The notes below the pieces were generated by a model. It did no database searches. It saw only the letters and a program-made list of their open reading frames with translations, and was not told the origin of the DNA. Shown in pieces: positions 47,121 through 58,592 of a DNA stretch of 64,000 bases. How positions within the stretch are numbered: the first letter of the stretch is position 1; every line of letters begins with the position of its first letter. Both the position numbers and the translations under genes were made by a program. The DNA comes from Voacanga thouarsii (lineage: Eukaryota > Streptophyta > Magnoliopsida > Gentianales > Apocynaceae): the NCBI GenBank assembly GCA_026120185.1, contig JANUWF010002120.1:1240001-1304000 (forward strand), written 5' to 3'.

Positions 47121-48479
47121 ACGTCTTGATGTGTGAATTGAACCCTTTTTCTAGTTTCAACATGATATTGGAAAATGTTGTTTGGCCCACAAAATATTTG
47201 ATTTGAAAATGTTGTGGGAACAGATGACCCTCTGGCCTGATCAGTCAGACGGGTTAGTATTGTTGACGTTGACTACTCATCAAGGACTTTGATCTTTGTA
47301 CTAGCTCATGTTAGAGATAGACAACCCCAAGTAACCCGATCAGTTTTGGGGATTGTCTTACTCCAAATAGGGCGACAGGACATTGAGATGAGTCATCCTG
47401 ACTAGCCGTTTTTAGTCTGGCAATTACCTATTGATTATGATGGTGGATTGTACACAAGATACCGAGCGGGGACACACGGTGTGTTCAATCCTTTGCCATC
47501 TCGATGGTCATTGACGTCAAGATTGACACCCCTAGCTCATGGTGATAAGTAAAAGATCCGTAAGTGCTAGGTGAGCTGTACATTTTTACACTCACCACTC
47601 CAGCATGACACGGGTGACGTGCTGCAAGGTGCAATTCCAAGCACAAGAAATAGTGTAGCTGAAGGCGAAGTTCCTTAAACTTTGCATGCGGGTCGCACTT
47701 CTAGATGGAAAAGAACCCGCTTTTATTAAAATTAGGGGCCATATATTTAGAAACTATGTTTTTCGTATGTATAAGGCAAATTGAACCCAAATCCATCAAT
47801 TACTTCTATTTCCCAGTTATAAAGTTATTTTCGGTGAAGAAATTGATAATTGATTTCATAAGAAAAACACTAGCACACACGAGACTCACTAGGTAATTTT
47901 CACTCACACGTGTCTTTTGTCTTAACTTTTTGTAGGATTCGGAGTTGAAAGGACCTACAGATAGAGGGCGATACCACAGTGATAGCAGAATAGGTCCGGG
48001 TGTTTCCCTTTCGGATAATACACCTTATTACTAATGTTAAATGGAAATTTTCATGTATGAGATTCTTTACTATATATGTGCATGTGACTATCAATATAGG
48101 TTGTTGAATGGATTTGGACCTTGCATACTCTGTTGGATTTTTCGTTATAAAGACCCCTTGTCTAGGTAATAGGACGGGGCAACACCCGGTGTCGATATGC
48201 TTCCACTATTACTTTTAGTAGGGGTGTTACATAATCACACACTGTGATTATAGTGGTTAGAAGTTTAACTCTCGTGGTGTTTGATGAAGAGGATTGCTGA
48301 ATCACGCCTGGACTTAAAGAAGGAAAAAATTTATTTTTCAGACGCTCAAAGAAATGTAAAGTTGTTACCTTTGTTCCCTTTATGTCTTCTTTCCCACACA
48401 TATGCGGATCCTGGGTTAGTATCTTGTTCTTATTTACTGCTACGCCATATATGATATTCATGAGATACCCAACATAAGG

Positions 48480-48860
48480 AATTTAGTGTCTTTATCCGAT
48501 ACAATAACCTTTGGAATCCCATGCATTCTCACTATTTCTTTGAAGAATAATTCTGCAATACAGGAAGCATTATTAGTCTTGGAACAAGCAACAAAATGAG
48601 CCATTTTTTAGAATCTATCAACAGCCATAAATATGAAATCCTTACCCTCATTAGATCTAGGTAATCCTAAGATAAAATCCATTGAAATATCAACTTAAGG
48701 AGCATTTTGAGTGGGTAAAAGAGTGTGGAAACTGTTAGCCATAAGGGCATTTTCCTGTGTTTTGACTTATGACAAACATTGATGAGGACTAACTTGTGTG
48801 ATCTACATGTGATAGGACATGTTTGACCAGAGTTCTTCCAAAGGCATGCAAATGAGACTG
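48480..48860 (-). pseudogene. pol: G1 pol: integrase zinc-finger end and catalytic core
   Basis: On the minus strand a degraded zinc-finger region (VCHKSK in one frame) is followed by VDISMDFILGLPRSNEGKDF (first catalytic Asp), [35 protein letters not shown] and [10 protein letters not shown] (second catalytic Asp). A stop interrupts after VDRF and one stands before VDIS. It continues in the fragment below 43178. It fits Ty3/gypsy integrase. Confidence 0.88.
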
Positions 48861-49790
48861 CCAAGCAACTTTTCAGCAATGGAATCCAATCGAGTATATC
48901 TTTAATTCAAGAGCTTTCAAAATCATGAAGTCTTTGTGAAAGACCTTGAGACTAGGAATTGTATGTTGAGGTATTATGTGTAAATTCCTGTGTCTCCTTT
49001 ACCTTGTGATTCAGTTTATTTCTACCTTGAAACATACAAATAACCTGATTTCAAAGCATAAGCTTTCAGATGTTTGGATTGAGTAGTTTGGATGGACTTT
49101 GAATCCAAAAGCTTCATTCAAAACTCTGGAACAGTGTGTAAATATTTCTGCCAAAAAAGTGCCTTTTTGGACTTAATTTTTGGATGCACCCTCTTCTAAT
49201 CTTTAAGTCCAAAACTTTGAAAAATTTGACAACGAAAAACTAACCGTTACTGTCTTACTTTTGCTCCTATAAAAGCTTTTAAAACTCATTTTTGAAGCAG
49301 ATTTTTTGTACTATCTTTTTCAAAAATACTGTTACATTTTAGAATACAGAAATCTCCCTTTTCATTTGTTCTTTAAAGTGAAATTGAATTGTTCCAAAGG
49401 TAAAATGTGTTGGTGCTTATTTATTCGTATTCTGCTCAAATTTGTGAGCTATTTTTGTAATCTTTCTTTCAATCTATCTTGTATCAAGGTTGAGGAAGTA
49501 AAACCCAGTTGGGGTAAGCCTTGATTGTTATGATTAAAGAGGTTGGGGTGTAAAACTAAGTGTGGTGATCCGCTTGTGTAAGAATATTGTCACCTACCAC
49601 CATTAAGTTAGGAAAAGATTTCTAGTGAGTGGCGTTGAAATCCTTAAGTAAGAACTTAAGGTAGTAGAGGCAGATCATTTGAGGATCAAACCACTATAAA
49701 TTCTTGAGCTATTTCTAGAAAAATCTTAACTGCATTTTTCGCTATTCTTATATCTTAAATATTGCATCTTTTTTTATAAAATCAACAACT
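48861..49790 (+). repeat. Sirevirus-like LTR remnant in place of G1 RT
   Basis: No coding capacity. The 3' part (49550-49735) has TGTGGTGATCCGCTTGTGTA, AAATCCTTAAGTAAGAACTTAAGG with an internal inverted repeat, and AACCACTATAAATTCTTG, a pattern I associate with the end of plant Sirevirus LTRs. The boundaries and any target duplication were not resolved. RT and RNase H of G1, expected here, are absent. Confidence 0.45.
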
Positions 49791-49794
49791 TATT

Positions 49795-50722
49795 TATGAC
49801 TCTTGCATTCTAATTTAAACCTGTCCTTATTTATGACTCCAGGCACCTTTTTTGAAAAAACATCGTCAAACTCTTGGAGAATGACTGCAATTTCATTAGA
49901 CAATGACAACGTAGAATCATTAGTAAACATATAAGGTCTTTTGCAAATAAGAAGAATAATCAGCTTCTTAGCTTCTATTGCTTTTCTAGCCTCACTCCCT
50001 TCTGCAAAGTAGTTGACTCTTCTTTTACCTCCCATTTCTTGTCCTTGCTCACTTCTATCCATGAAGGTCAAAGGCACTTACTTTCGCAATCTCTCCCTCA
50101 ATTCTTTCTCTTTCCTCTCTTGTTCTTTTCTCTCTAACTCTTGTTTTTGTTTGGCATCTTGTGCTCTTTTTTTCTTTTCTTTTTCCCTCATGATTCTTTG
50201 GTTTTTATTCACCTCACTTGGGGGCATAGGGGTTAGAGTGAATTTGGAACCCTCTTTGACAATGAAATAAGTATTCTTCCTTCCATCATACTTCACATTC
50301 CTGTCATATTGCTAAGGCCTCCTTAGGAGTAAGTGACCCGCTTGCATAGGCATCACATCACATAACACATCACCTTTGTAATTCCCTATCTTAAAAGATA
50401 CCAAGACTTATTTGTTAACCCCCAACTCCCCACTATCATTCAACTATTGTAACTTGTAGGCTTTGGGTGTGTTTAATCCATTTCATGCCCAATTCATCAA
50501 CTAAGCTTGCACTAATCACATTAGTACAACTCCCACTATCTACAATGACACTACAAGGGATCTTGTTGATTAGACACCTTGTGTAAAATATGTTCTCTCT
50601 TTGTTGATGGTCTTGATCTTCAATCGCTTGAGAGTTTAATGATCTTCTTGTGACTCCAACTGTGGAATACTCTTGGCCAACTACTTATCCTTCATTATTT
50701 CCCTCATCCATATTCTCTTTGA
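49795..50722 (-). pseudogene. pol: G1 pol: protease and basic linker before RT
   Basis: On the minus strand the aspartic protease reads CSVIVDSGSCTNVISASLVD (active-site DSG codons at 50540-50532). After stops comes YDGRKNTYFIVKEGSKFTLT, a long Lys/Glu-rich stretch likely helical (50250-50090), then NDSTLSLSNE and EFDDVFSKKVPG, which normally leads into RT. RT itself is missing. Sequence after VPG no longer matches pol and holds a 14-bp direct repeat. Confidence 0.85.
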
Positions 50723-51623
50723 TAGGAGCAAAATTCATCTATATGTTTCTAATTATTTGAGGGTGTAGTGTGGTACATTTATTGTAACAACTAGGCATAT
50801 TCCTTTATATTTGATAATTTACCCTTAGAAAGGTGTTTTAGATTTTTATTGTAGAAAATGACGAAAAGATATACAAACTGTCGTTGTTAGAGCATTGTTG
50901 GTGCCTGTTCCGTAGGCCACTGCAAGCGCCAGCACAATCTAGAAAACAAGGGTTTCATTATTCAAAAAACAAAGCATAATCCCGGCTATGCGTAACAGAG
51001 TTGGCGCCGGCTTGGATCTGCCCAATGTCGGTGAGCTTTCCAATCATACACGAATTTGGTAATTTCTCATGAATTTTGGAATTTTCCAATCTCTACTCAA
51101 CCCAGGACTCTTAAGGAACAAATTTTAGCCTCTTAGAAGCCTATTTAAACAAGAAAAACATAAGACAAATGTGTGATTTAAAGCATCAAAGCTAGCTACT
51201 TATTATTCAAAGATAAAAAATCAGCACTGAAAGTTGCATTATTCAAATGAGGGTCTCAAGAGAAAAATAAAGGCTTGTCTATGAGTTATACTCTTATTCT
51301 TTGTTTACTTTTCTATAACAATGATGTACTTACTGTTTTAATTGTAATTGGATATTATTTTAGAGACTATGATTTTGAATTAATTGGGATTTTTGATCAA
51401 TCTATTGTTACCCTTGGTATTTGATTACTTGTTATCATTGGTTATTAATGCATGTTCTTCTAATTGACTTGGGAAAGGATCTTAGAAGTTAATTTTATTG
51501 ATTTCATATTTATTAGATCTTAATAGACTTGGGAAACGAAGTTAAGATTAAGGAACTTATGTGATCAAAGTTTGTTTGATTTCACCTAGAGTATAGAGTC
51601 ATTGGCTAATTTCATGTTTATAA

Positions 51624-53521
51624 TGTGAAACCCCAACTAAAATCAACCCTAAAGTAAGGGGGGTCGGGATTCATATCATATTTTTTTGCACGCATAAATA
51701 TATATTTGAATCATTTATATGTGCTCTGGAATTGTGATTTATATTCTGGAAGGTTTAGTTGTGCTTATTGAGTAGGAAGGGTAAAACGATAATTTGGCTT
51801 GAAGTGAAAATAGGGAGATAGCTTGAGGATTAAATAGAAAGAATATTTAGAACTGAAAATAGGAACATGAGTTGTTGTGGTTTAGTGGTTGGAGCTTTGG
51901 AATTAATCTCTAAGGTCTTTAGTTCAAATCCCACCAATTAAGTTTTATCATGATTAAATTTTATTTTATGTAAGGTGGAATATTTTTTGCCCTTGCATGC
52001 CATAGGAAGAAGTAGGAGTGTTGTCCTAGGGGAGATATGAAGGGAATGTCTTAATCCTATTCTTATGTCCTATAAGAATTCTTAAGGGATTTATGCCCTT
52101 TTGTTCCCTAACTTACCTTAAATTCTTCACCAATTAAGCTTGTTTAATTATCCAAATCCATGTTTTAATTCCAGAAAATTCAGCAAGGTTTATTGATCTT
52201 GGAATTTCGAAAATGGCACTTGGAGGATAGAGTTTTGACTGAAAATGGGGAAGGTGTTAAGGAAGGTTCCCAAGAGAATTAATCTCCATGGTTGAACCTT
52301 CAAACTTCACTCCATAAGTGTTCATCTTCTTTATGGCAGCAATTTGGAAATTTTCTAGCTTCTTGGTCAATTCAGCTTTCGAAAACTTCAACCATTTTTC
52401 TTACTCAAATGCTACCAAAAAAATAGCCAATTTGTTTAGCTTGAAGACTGAAATCCTTTGCCAAAATTCGGACTGCACAAAAGCTGTGCAAACCAGGAAA
52501 AATTCTTGCACAGTTTCACAGCATGGCAGGCAAAAAACCAAGCTGTTTCTTCTACCTTTCAAGCCAATAATTTAACTCTATCTTTCCTCCATAAAGAAGA
52601 CTGGAAACCAGCCTTAAAGGACCCTCCAATGCCTCTTCAAACTCACTGCAAGTTGATTGGAGTATTGCCAAAAAAAAAAAAAACTGCACAAAAATTCCAG
52701 CAAGCCATTCGAAAATCAAACCAGAAATTCCAGCCTTGCTCCGTTTTCAAACCTTATCCGGAAATCACTTCAACTTTCTGTGAAATTAACCTTGGTCAGC
52801 CATGAACTGAACTTCATCACTTCCTCCATTGATCTGCACGAATGAACACCATAGCTACTCCTTAAATTCCTCATTCAATTACTCCAATCAAGCTTCCATT
52901 TAGAATTCAAAATTTCAGCAAATTGCTCCATGAAAACTTCCATAGATTAAGCTTCAAACAACTAGAAGTCTCTCCAACATTGCGCTCAACATTTCAGCCA
53001 CCCTATAACCACTTGAAACCTCATTCATCTCAGCAAAACCTCAGCAATCCAGTCGGCCATTGAAGCTCCCAAAGAACCTCCATCAATCAAACCACTCTAC
53101 CATATCTTCTACCTTAATTCACTCCATGAATTACTCATTTTGAAATTCAAATGATTAGATTTCCCTCTTTCCCTTAATTTGAAAATCCAATCACAAGGAC
53201 TCCTCTAATCATTCAGCCAACACATTTCAAGAATTTCATCCAACATTCTCTCCATTTTTCCAAGAACACCAAGAACACACACCACCATTCTCCAAGCGTA
53301 AGACCACTCTAAACACCTCCAATCCCTTCCAAAAACTCCAGATAACGTCTACTCACCCTTTAGAGTCCATTTTTGTATTTTATAACATCAATCATTTTAA
53401 ACAAAATTCTACTATCAGATCAAAAAAATAGAATTTTTCTTGAAGATTTAAGAACTCTCTCAAGGTAACCAAGAACGATTTTGATCAACTTCCTTCCTTC
53501 AATCTTTAACATACTATACTG

Positions 53522-53568
<47 letters not shown>

Positions 53569-55496
53569 GATTTAGCCATATGCTAATAGGTGTGGATTTA
53601 AGCCTTTATTCATGAATGGAATGGTTGAATGATTGATGTTGGATTTTATGTTCATGATTATTGTTAGCAATAGGAGAATTATGATCATGACATTGTTGAT
53701 CCTAAGATATTTTAATTAGCCGATTTTATTACGTTAATCAAAATTAAAACTATATTTCCCCTCAAAAATTTCGAAAAAACCTAGGGAGCCTTGGAGTTGG
53801 AATATTACATGAAATAGTGAAAATTTAGCCGAATAAATGATATCTTTTATTAAAAATAATATATGTAAATATTTATATATAATAATAATATTAAATAAAG
53901 CATTTTATATAAGTAATAATAATAGGTAAAATATTAATCTTGTAGGCCATATATTCATAAATACTATTGAAATTTATTTATTATATTTTGATCAAAATTT
54001 ATTAAAATTTACTTATTATTAATTTTATTTATTAATTATTTTCTAACTATTATTGTTAATTAAGAAATTAATAATAATTTACTATTTATTTTAATAATAT
54101 CATCTAGGACTTAGGATCCTTCTTCAAATAAACCCTATTTTATTAATAACAAATATTTATATTTGAACTTATAACTTATTAGTAGTTATTTTACAACCCC
54201 TAGTTATTTTCACTTATCAAGCTAGACTTCTTTTACAAAAACCTTTATCAAGATAGACTTCTTTTACAAAAACCTTTATCATCTAGCCTTAAAGCTTAGG
54301 ACATTAAGGTCATGATTGTAATAAGTAGAACTAGGATTATTTATGGAAGCGAATATAGCTTGAGTTTAACCATATGGCTTGTGTTTATCCCAGGCGAGGT
54401 TAGGTCGACTTTGGAAGATCTTTGAATTAGCTCAAGCAAATGATTAGGTAAGCTCTTGCATAAACTTATTTGATGACAAAAGGTTACTATGGCAAGCCAA
54501 ACACGAAGCGTATGGACACTCATTTTTAAAGGCAAATAAGGACTGTTTCCTTTCTTGTTCAGTCAAACAAATCTTTTGAAAACTAAACAAGTAGTTTTGC
54601 ACAAACACTAAAATCTTTTTAAAAACCCACTTTGACACGACTTTTAGAAACCCTTAATTGCTATTTCCAAGTAAAGTAGTGTTTTATCCGTTTTCTCCCA
54701 AGTAGGACAATCAACGTTGAGTACTCAATAAGGGTAGGCTAGTAGTACTAATTTTGAAGAGCAAGAGCGAGTCTTCTAGCAGGAGGGCACCTCGAGAAGA
54801 TGAACTCAACTTGGAGAAGCGACAGAACTACTTAGTCATGTCGGTCCGAGCTAACAAGTTTCAGTCATGTGGACTGTGTATTTTCGGAGTGAACAACTGA
54901 TTTGTTTGGGTGTAGAGAATGAGGAGTATCTTACCCGGTAGGCCGTACACCTATCTTTTATCAGTTTGCACAAAGTGTGGCATTCTAACCATTATATGGT
55001 CGTGGGGCCCAACATGTGCTAACCCATGTCTGCCCATTTGAGTGGTTGTATTTATTGCACACTTGTATGGTTTGAAAAGAGGAAAACACCACTCTTTATT
55101 TTAACCTTATTTATTGCTTGCCAGCTCTCTCTCTTATGCAATTTTTACAACCTACGTTCATGAACTATTTTACCTGAACAGTCAAAGCACACACGGGCTT
55201 ACTAAGATTTTTATCTCATCACCTTTATGCCATGTTTTCAGGTCGATCCTGCTGTGGAAATGAGTAGCTAGTTTGTTGCCTATTTTGAAGACATTGTGTT
55301 ATGTAGTTTATGTATTGTTTTGAGAGATGATTGTAAATAATTTATTTTGGAGTTGTTCTTGAATTTTGGGTTGTAATACGTTTAAATTTTAAGGTATTAT
55401 TTTATTTTCATTGGTGTGCCTAGTTATAAAAATCCCTTGTCCTTTGGATGGGGCAACATCTCCGGCCCTAGCGGGCCTAGGTAGTGGGGTGTTACA
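51624..55496 (+). mobile_element. LTR-4 copy, solo LTR with TATAA target duplication
   Basis: It starts TGTGAAACCCC and ends GGGGTGTTACA. TATAA flanks it at 51619-51623 and 55497-55501. It is 3873 bp and is the closest relative of the minus-strand copy at 35035-39250 and of the partial copy at 1-2184. It contains a (CT)20 tract and the conserved GAGTACTCAATAAGGG block near 54718. No coding region. Confidence 0.88.
53525..53564 (+). repeat. (CT)20 microsatellite
   Basis: Pure CT dinucleotides for 40 bp. GA/CT-rich tracts stand at the equivalent place in the minus-strand LTR-4 (37334-37358) and in the divergent copy (45300-45365). Confidence 0.95.
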
Positions 55497-55572
55497 TATA
55501 AGGTATGAGTTTAATGCATATTTTGGTTGCTATGGTTTGATTGGGAAATATGCTAAATTAATCAAGGGATAG

Positions 55573-56805
55573 TGATAGCAGCTAAATGCACCTACATTTT
55601 CCTAGTTATTTGAGATTCTTTTGTGAGACTTTTGATCCAATAACTAGTCATATTCTATCATATTTGATATTTTACCCTTGGAAAGGTATTTTGGTATTTT
55701 GTTGCAGAAAAAGGGGTAAAAGATGAAAAAGCCATCATCGTTGTAGTGCATGCACCGGCCCCATTTTGGATGGGAGAGAAAATTAAGAAAAAAAAAACAG
55801 AGCGACATTGGGAAAGCAGTGCACAACCGGTGCCGGCTCTGCACTGGACAATGTTTCACAAAATCTGTAGGTTTTCCTTTTCCAAGCAGATTTTGGCAAT
55901 TTCAGTTTGATTCTTTTGGGAACTTTTTCAACCACGGAAAAGAACTCTTGTAGGCACTTTTTGGTAATTAGAACTCTTATAAATATAAGAGAATAACATT
56001 GCACAAAGAAGTTTTTCATAGTTTTCAATTCTTCAATGTTAAATCTTTAGAAAATTCCTAGAGATACACCAAGATTTAGGAGGGTCAAGGAGAATTTTTG
56101 GAGAAGAAGAGGAGGTTGCTGAAGAAGGTTTCAAGGAAGAAGAAGAATGCTTACTTGTCTATGAGTGGTTTCTGTTTCTCTTCTTTGTAATTTATTGACA
56201 AGAAGAATAACTAGTATTTATTTTAGTTCATTCGATCAATTTATTGCTATTCTTAGTATTTAACTATTTGTGCATAATATTTTGTTAGATTGATTAGTTC
56301 TCTTCTAATTAACTTGCAAAATGATGTTAGCAAGGAATAACCAACTAATTAATTCAATACTAGTTATTCTTAACTTTCTTGAAAAAGTGGTTAAGGGTAA
56401 AGACTAAGTAATCAAAGATTAGTTGATGATTGCTAGAGTATAGATTCATTGGCTAATTTCTAGCTTAAATCACCTAGAATATAGGGATTTGTGTGAGGAT
56501 TGATTTTAATGCATCTTTTGGGTAAATTGGTTGAGATAGAATTATTCACTTATTTAACTAGAAGATAGTGATTCTATGGAATGCAAATGAAGTGGGTCTA
56601 CTTTAATCCTTCATGATGCGAAGATAATAATTAATTAAGAGAATAGCTAGTTAATCATTATTTGTATTTAGGGATTTCTATCTATTTACATATCTTTTCT
56701 CCTTGTTCTCACTCCTTGATTATCCTTGTGACTTTTCTTGTGTGACTTGACTTTTTCTCTAGTTTATTAAGTTAGTGTTTCATTTATCTCATCTTATTTT
56801 ATTGG
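55573..56805 (+). mobile_element. LTR-3 copy, 3' truncated, head-to-tail with the previous one
   Basis: It starts TGATAGCAGCTAAATGCACC and runs through a GC-rich patch (55800-55855, CCGGTGCCGGCTCTGC), the TATA box and the 'CTTCATGATGCGAAGATAATAATTAA' region. It ends near TTATTGGCTA, about 180 bp before a normal LTR-3 end. About 20 bp of filler then lead into G1 gag. Confidence 0.78.
55978..55985 (+). promoter_or_regulatory. TATA box of LTR-3
   Basis: TATAAATA at the equivalent place to 4090-4097. Confidence 0.55.
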
Positions 56806-56825
56806 CTACCCTTAATTTTGATCTT

Positions 56826-57473
56826 TCACTATAAGTATGGTACTAAAAAAATATTTTCATTTTGCTCTGCCATTCAAAATAGTCTTTGGGATCACTTTTT
56901 CCATAAAATGTAGGCACCTTCATCTTGATATGGTTCAACTCCCTCTCCTCTTCATTTCCTTCTCTCCTACCTCCTCTATTGCCCCATTCTCTATTGAGTT
57001 CCCTATATATATCACCTTGTTCCCCCTCATACCATTCATCAACTCCTTCAAATTCTCTTTCCAACCCTCTTAGATTATTTCTACTATTCCTTCCTTGGCC
57101 TTTACCTCATCCTTTTCTCATACCATGTCTTCCTTCTCTTATTGGAGCTTATTGGAATCCCCTAATAAAGTGCTTATCCCACTCTTCACCTTGCTCTGCC
57201 ACGGTAGAAGCTAGGGCTAGGGGCATCATCATCCCTCATTCTAGGGCTTGGAGCTTCAAACCGTTCTTGACCCCTTCTTTGTGCTACGGTAGAAGATTGA
57301 CCCAAATGTTGTCTCAATCCCATGATCTCTCTTATCATATCTTCAAACCTACTGTACATTGTCCTTATCATAGCATTTAAATCCTCTCGCAAAGCCCTAG
57401 TATCAAATGGTTCTTCTTGTGGCCTAGTAGGTCCACTTGAGTTAGGCCTAATAATTTCTTCTTCATGGGCCAT
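56826..57473 (-). pseudogene. gag: G1 gag N-terminal half, frameshifted
   Basis: The minus-strand ATG at 57473 begins MAHEEEIIRPNSSGPTRPQE. A frame change near 57180 leads to a second stretch (57064-56843) with HIKMKVPTFYGKSDPKDYFE and FEWQSKMKIFF followed by YHTYSE. This is the Ty3/gypsy retrotrans_gag pattern. It stops where the LTR-3 pair begins. The second half of gag with its zinc knuckle is not found before protease resumes at 50722, so about 600-800 bp are missing. Confidence 0.82.
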
Positions 57474-57906
57474 GTCAATGAAATATTTAATGAGTTATAC
57501 TTGCAAAAGAGATTAACAAAAGAAATAGATCCTCTCTTTATTGCTGTGCATGTTTACCCTCAAAGATATTCATTCTACACTCATGTTTACCCTATTTGGC
57601 TCTTTTAATAATAGTCTCGCCCTCTTGCCTTTTTCTTAACACTCAAACCATTTTGTTCAATAATAATTCTCTCCAATAGATAATGATTTAGTCCAACTCA
57701 GTGAGTCAACAAAAATCAATGGATTCTCCAATTAGGGGGTCTTAAGGGAATTTAAACAAATACTTGTTAGGTACCTTAAACAAATAAGTTTTTCAAGAAA
57801 GAATTTCAAGGAATAAGAACTTAATTTGCACAAGAAATGAACAAGAATTAGCAAGAATGAAGAAACAAGAACAACAAGTAAGTAGGAATACGAAGAAAAA
57901 GATAAT
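57474..57906 (-). other. G1 leader remnant
   Basis: Non-coding sequence upstream of G1 gag on the minus strand. It ends at the next LTR-3. The G1 PBS and 5' LTR are not seen. Confidence 0.5.
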
Positions 57907-58180
57907 TGATAGGGGCAAAATTCACCTATATTTTTCTTGGTATTTAAGAATGTTTTGTGATACATTTGATGCAATAACTAGACATATTCTTTCATGTTTA
58001 ATATTTTACCCTTGGAAAGGTGTTTTAAATTTTTATTGCAGGAAACAACGAAAAATGCCATCTCTGTCAGAGCATAGCTGGCACCGACCGTGACCCACGA
58101 AGCCGGTGCTAGCCCTATTCTAGAATAAACAGGGGAATTTTAGGAAAAAAAACAGAGCATGACCCGACCAACCAGAGCAC
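57907..58180 (+). repeat. LTR-3 start, cut by copia D
   Basis: TGATAGGGGCAAAATTC begins the copy, preceded by ATAAT (a candidate target duplication whose partner is outside the window). A GC-rich patch (AGCTGGCACCGACCGTG, CCGGTGCTAGCC) is at 58078-58112. Copia D begins at 58181. Confidence 0.78.
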
Positions 58181-58543
58181 TATTGGATTGTTTGCCTTCT
58201 TAGACTAGGCTTCTGATGTAAAATCGAATTATTTAATAAAAGAATTTATTTTCAAAAATTGTTTGTGAATTTACTTTTTGTTTGTGCACGATTTTCGTTT
58301 GGAACAGACCCATTGTGTTTAAATAAGTGATCCATGTGAATTGTAGTCTTTCACAGTAAGGTATGGATCACGGGTTATTTAACACATAAACATTTGTTCT
58401 TAACCTATTGATAAGACTGGGAACCTCATCATGTTTAGGTTATTGTGTTATGAATTCCAAATGGGGAATGGCTTACCTTTAGCCAGTGGGTAGTCCACTC
58501 ACTTCATGACATAAGCGTATTTCGAATACGTAGAACAGGACCT

Positions 58544-58592
58544 GTAGTAGTGGTTTCTCAAAGTACTATATGGTAGAAACCTAGACTACTAC
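58544..58592 (+). promoter_or_regulatory. Conserved LTR hairpin
   Basis: The 5' arm GTAGTAGTGGTTTCT pairs with AGAAACC-tag-ACTACTAC, a 15-bp stem with a 3-nt bulge and a loop containing AAAGTACTA. The same shape with other bases occurs in copia C (27551-27602) and copia A (11704-11754). Its role is unknown. Confidence 0.6.

Larger units (their letters stand above)
44690..48231 (+). mobile_element. LTR-4 copy, divergent subfamily, TAATC target duplication
   Basis: The ends TGTAACACCCC and GGGGTGTTACA are perfect 11-bp inverted repeats. TAATC flanks it at 44685-44689 and 48232-48236. It is 3542 bp without coding capacity. Only the ends, the GA-rich tract and the overall plan match the other LTR-4 copies, so it is a separate subfamily. 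It holds a plant-type TATA box, a GA tract at 45300-45365 and a hairpin minisatellite at 46857-47120. Confidence 0.87.
43179..48474 (+). mobile_element. Solo LTR-2 with TAAGG target duplication, itself split by an LTR-4
   Basis: It starts TGTTAGTATTATGCC and ends GATACCCAACA. TAAGG flanks it at 43174-43178 and 48475-48479, and the integrase frame of G1 resumes across the site. Without the LTR-4 and its duplication it is about 1.75 kb, close to the 1.69-kb copy at 19087-20778. Confidence 0.9.
50723..55572 (+). mobile_element. LTR-3 copy, 3' truncated, split by an LTR-4
   Basis: It starts TGATAGGAGCAAAATTC inside G1, follows LTR-3 through the GC-rich patch (50905-51035) and the 'CTAGAGTATAGAGTCATTGGC' region, is split at 51623, and continues 55502-55572. 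It ends where another LTR-3 begins. About 970 bp of LTR remain. No target duplication was found. Confidence 0.78.

Noticed and set aside
53525..53564. (CT)20 as a functional GAGA-type promoter element
   Set aside because: Pure dinucleotide tracts arise by slippage; the position is shared by copies, but nothing else supports a function, so it is only listed as a repeat.
56925..57380. A 151-codon plus-strand ORF
   Set aside because: It is antisense to G1 gag, which has clear gypsy motifs on the minus strand; the Ser/Pro-rich product is a shadow.
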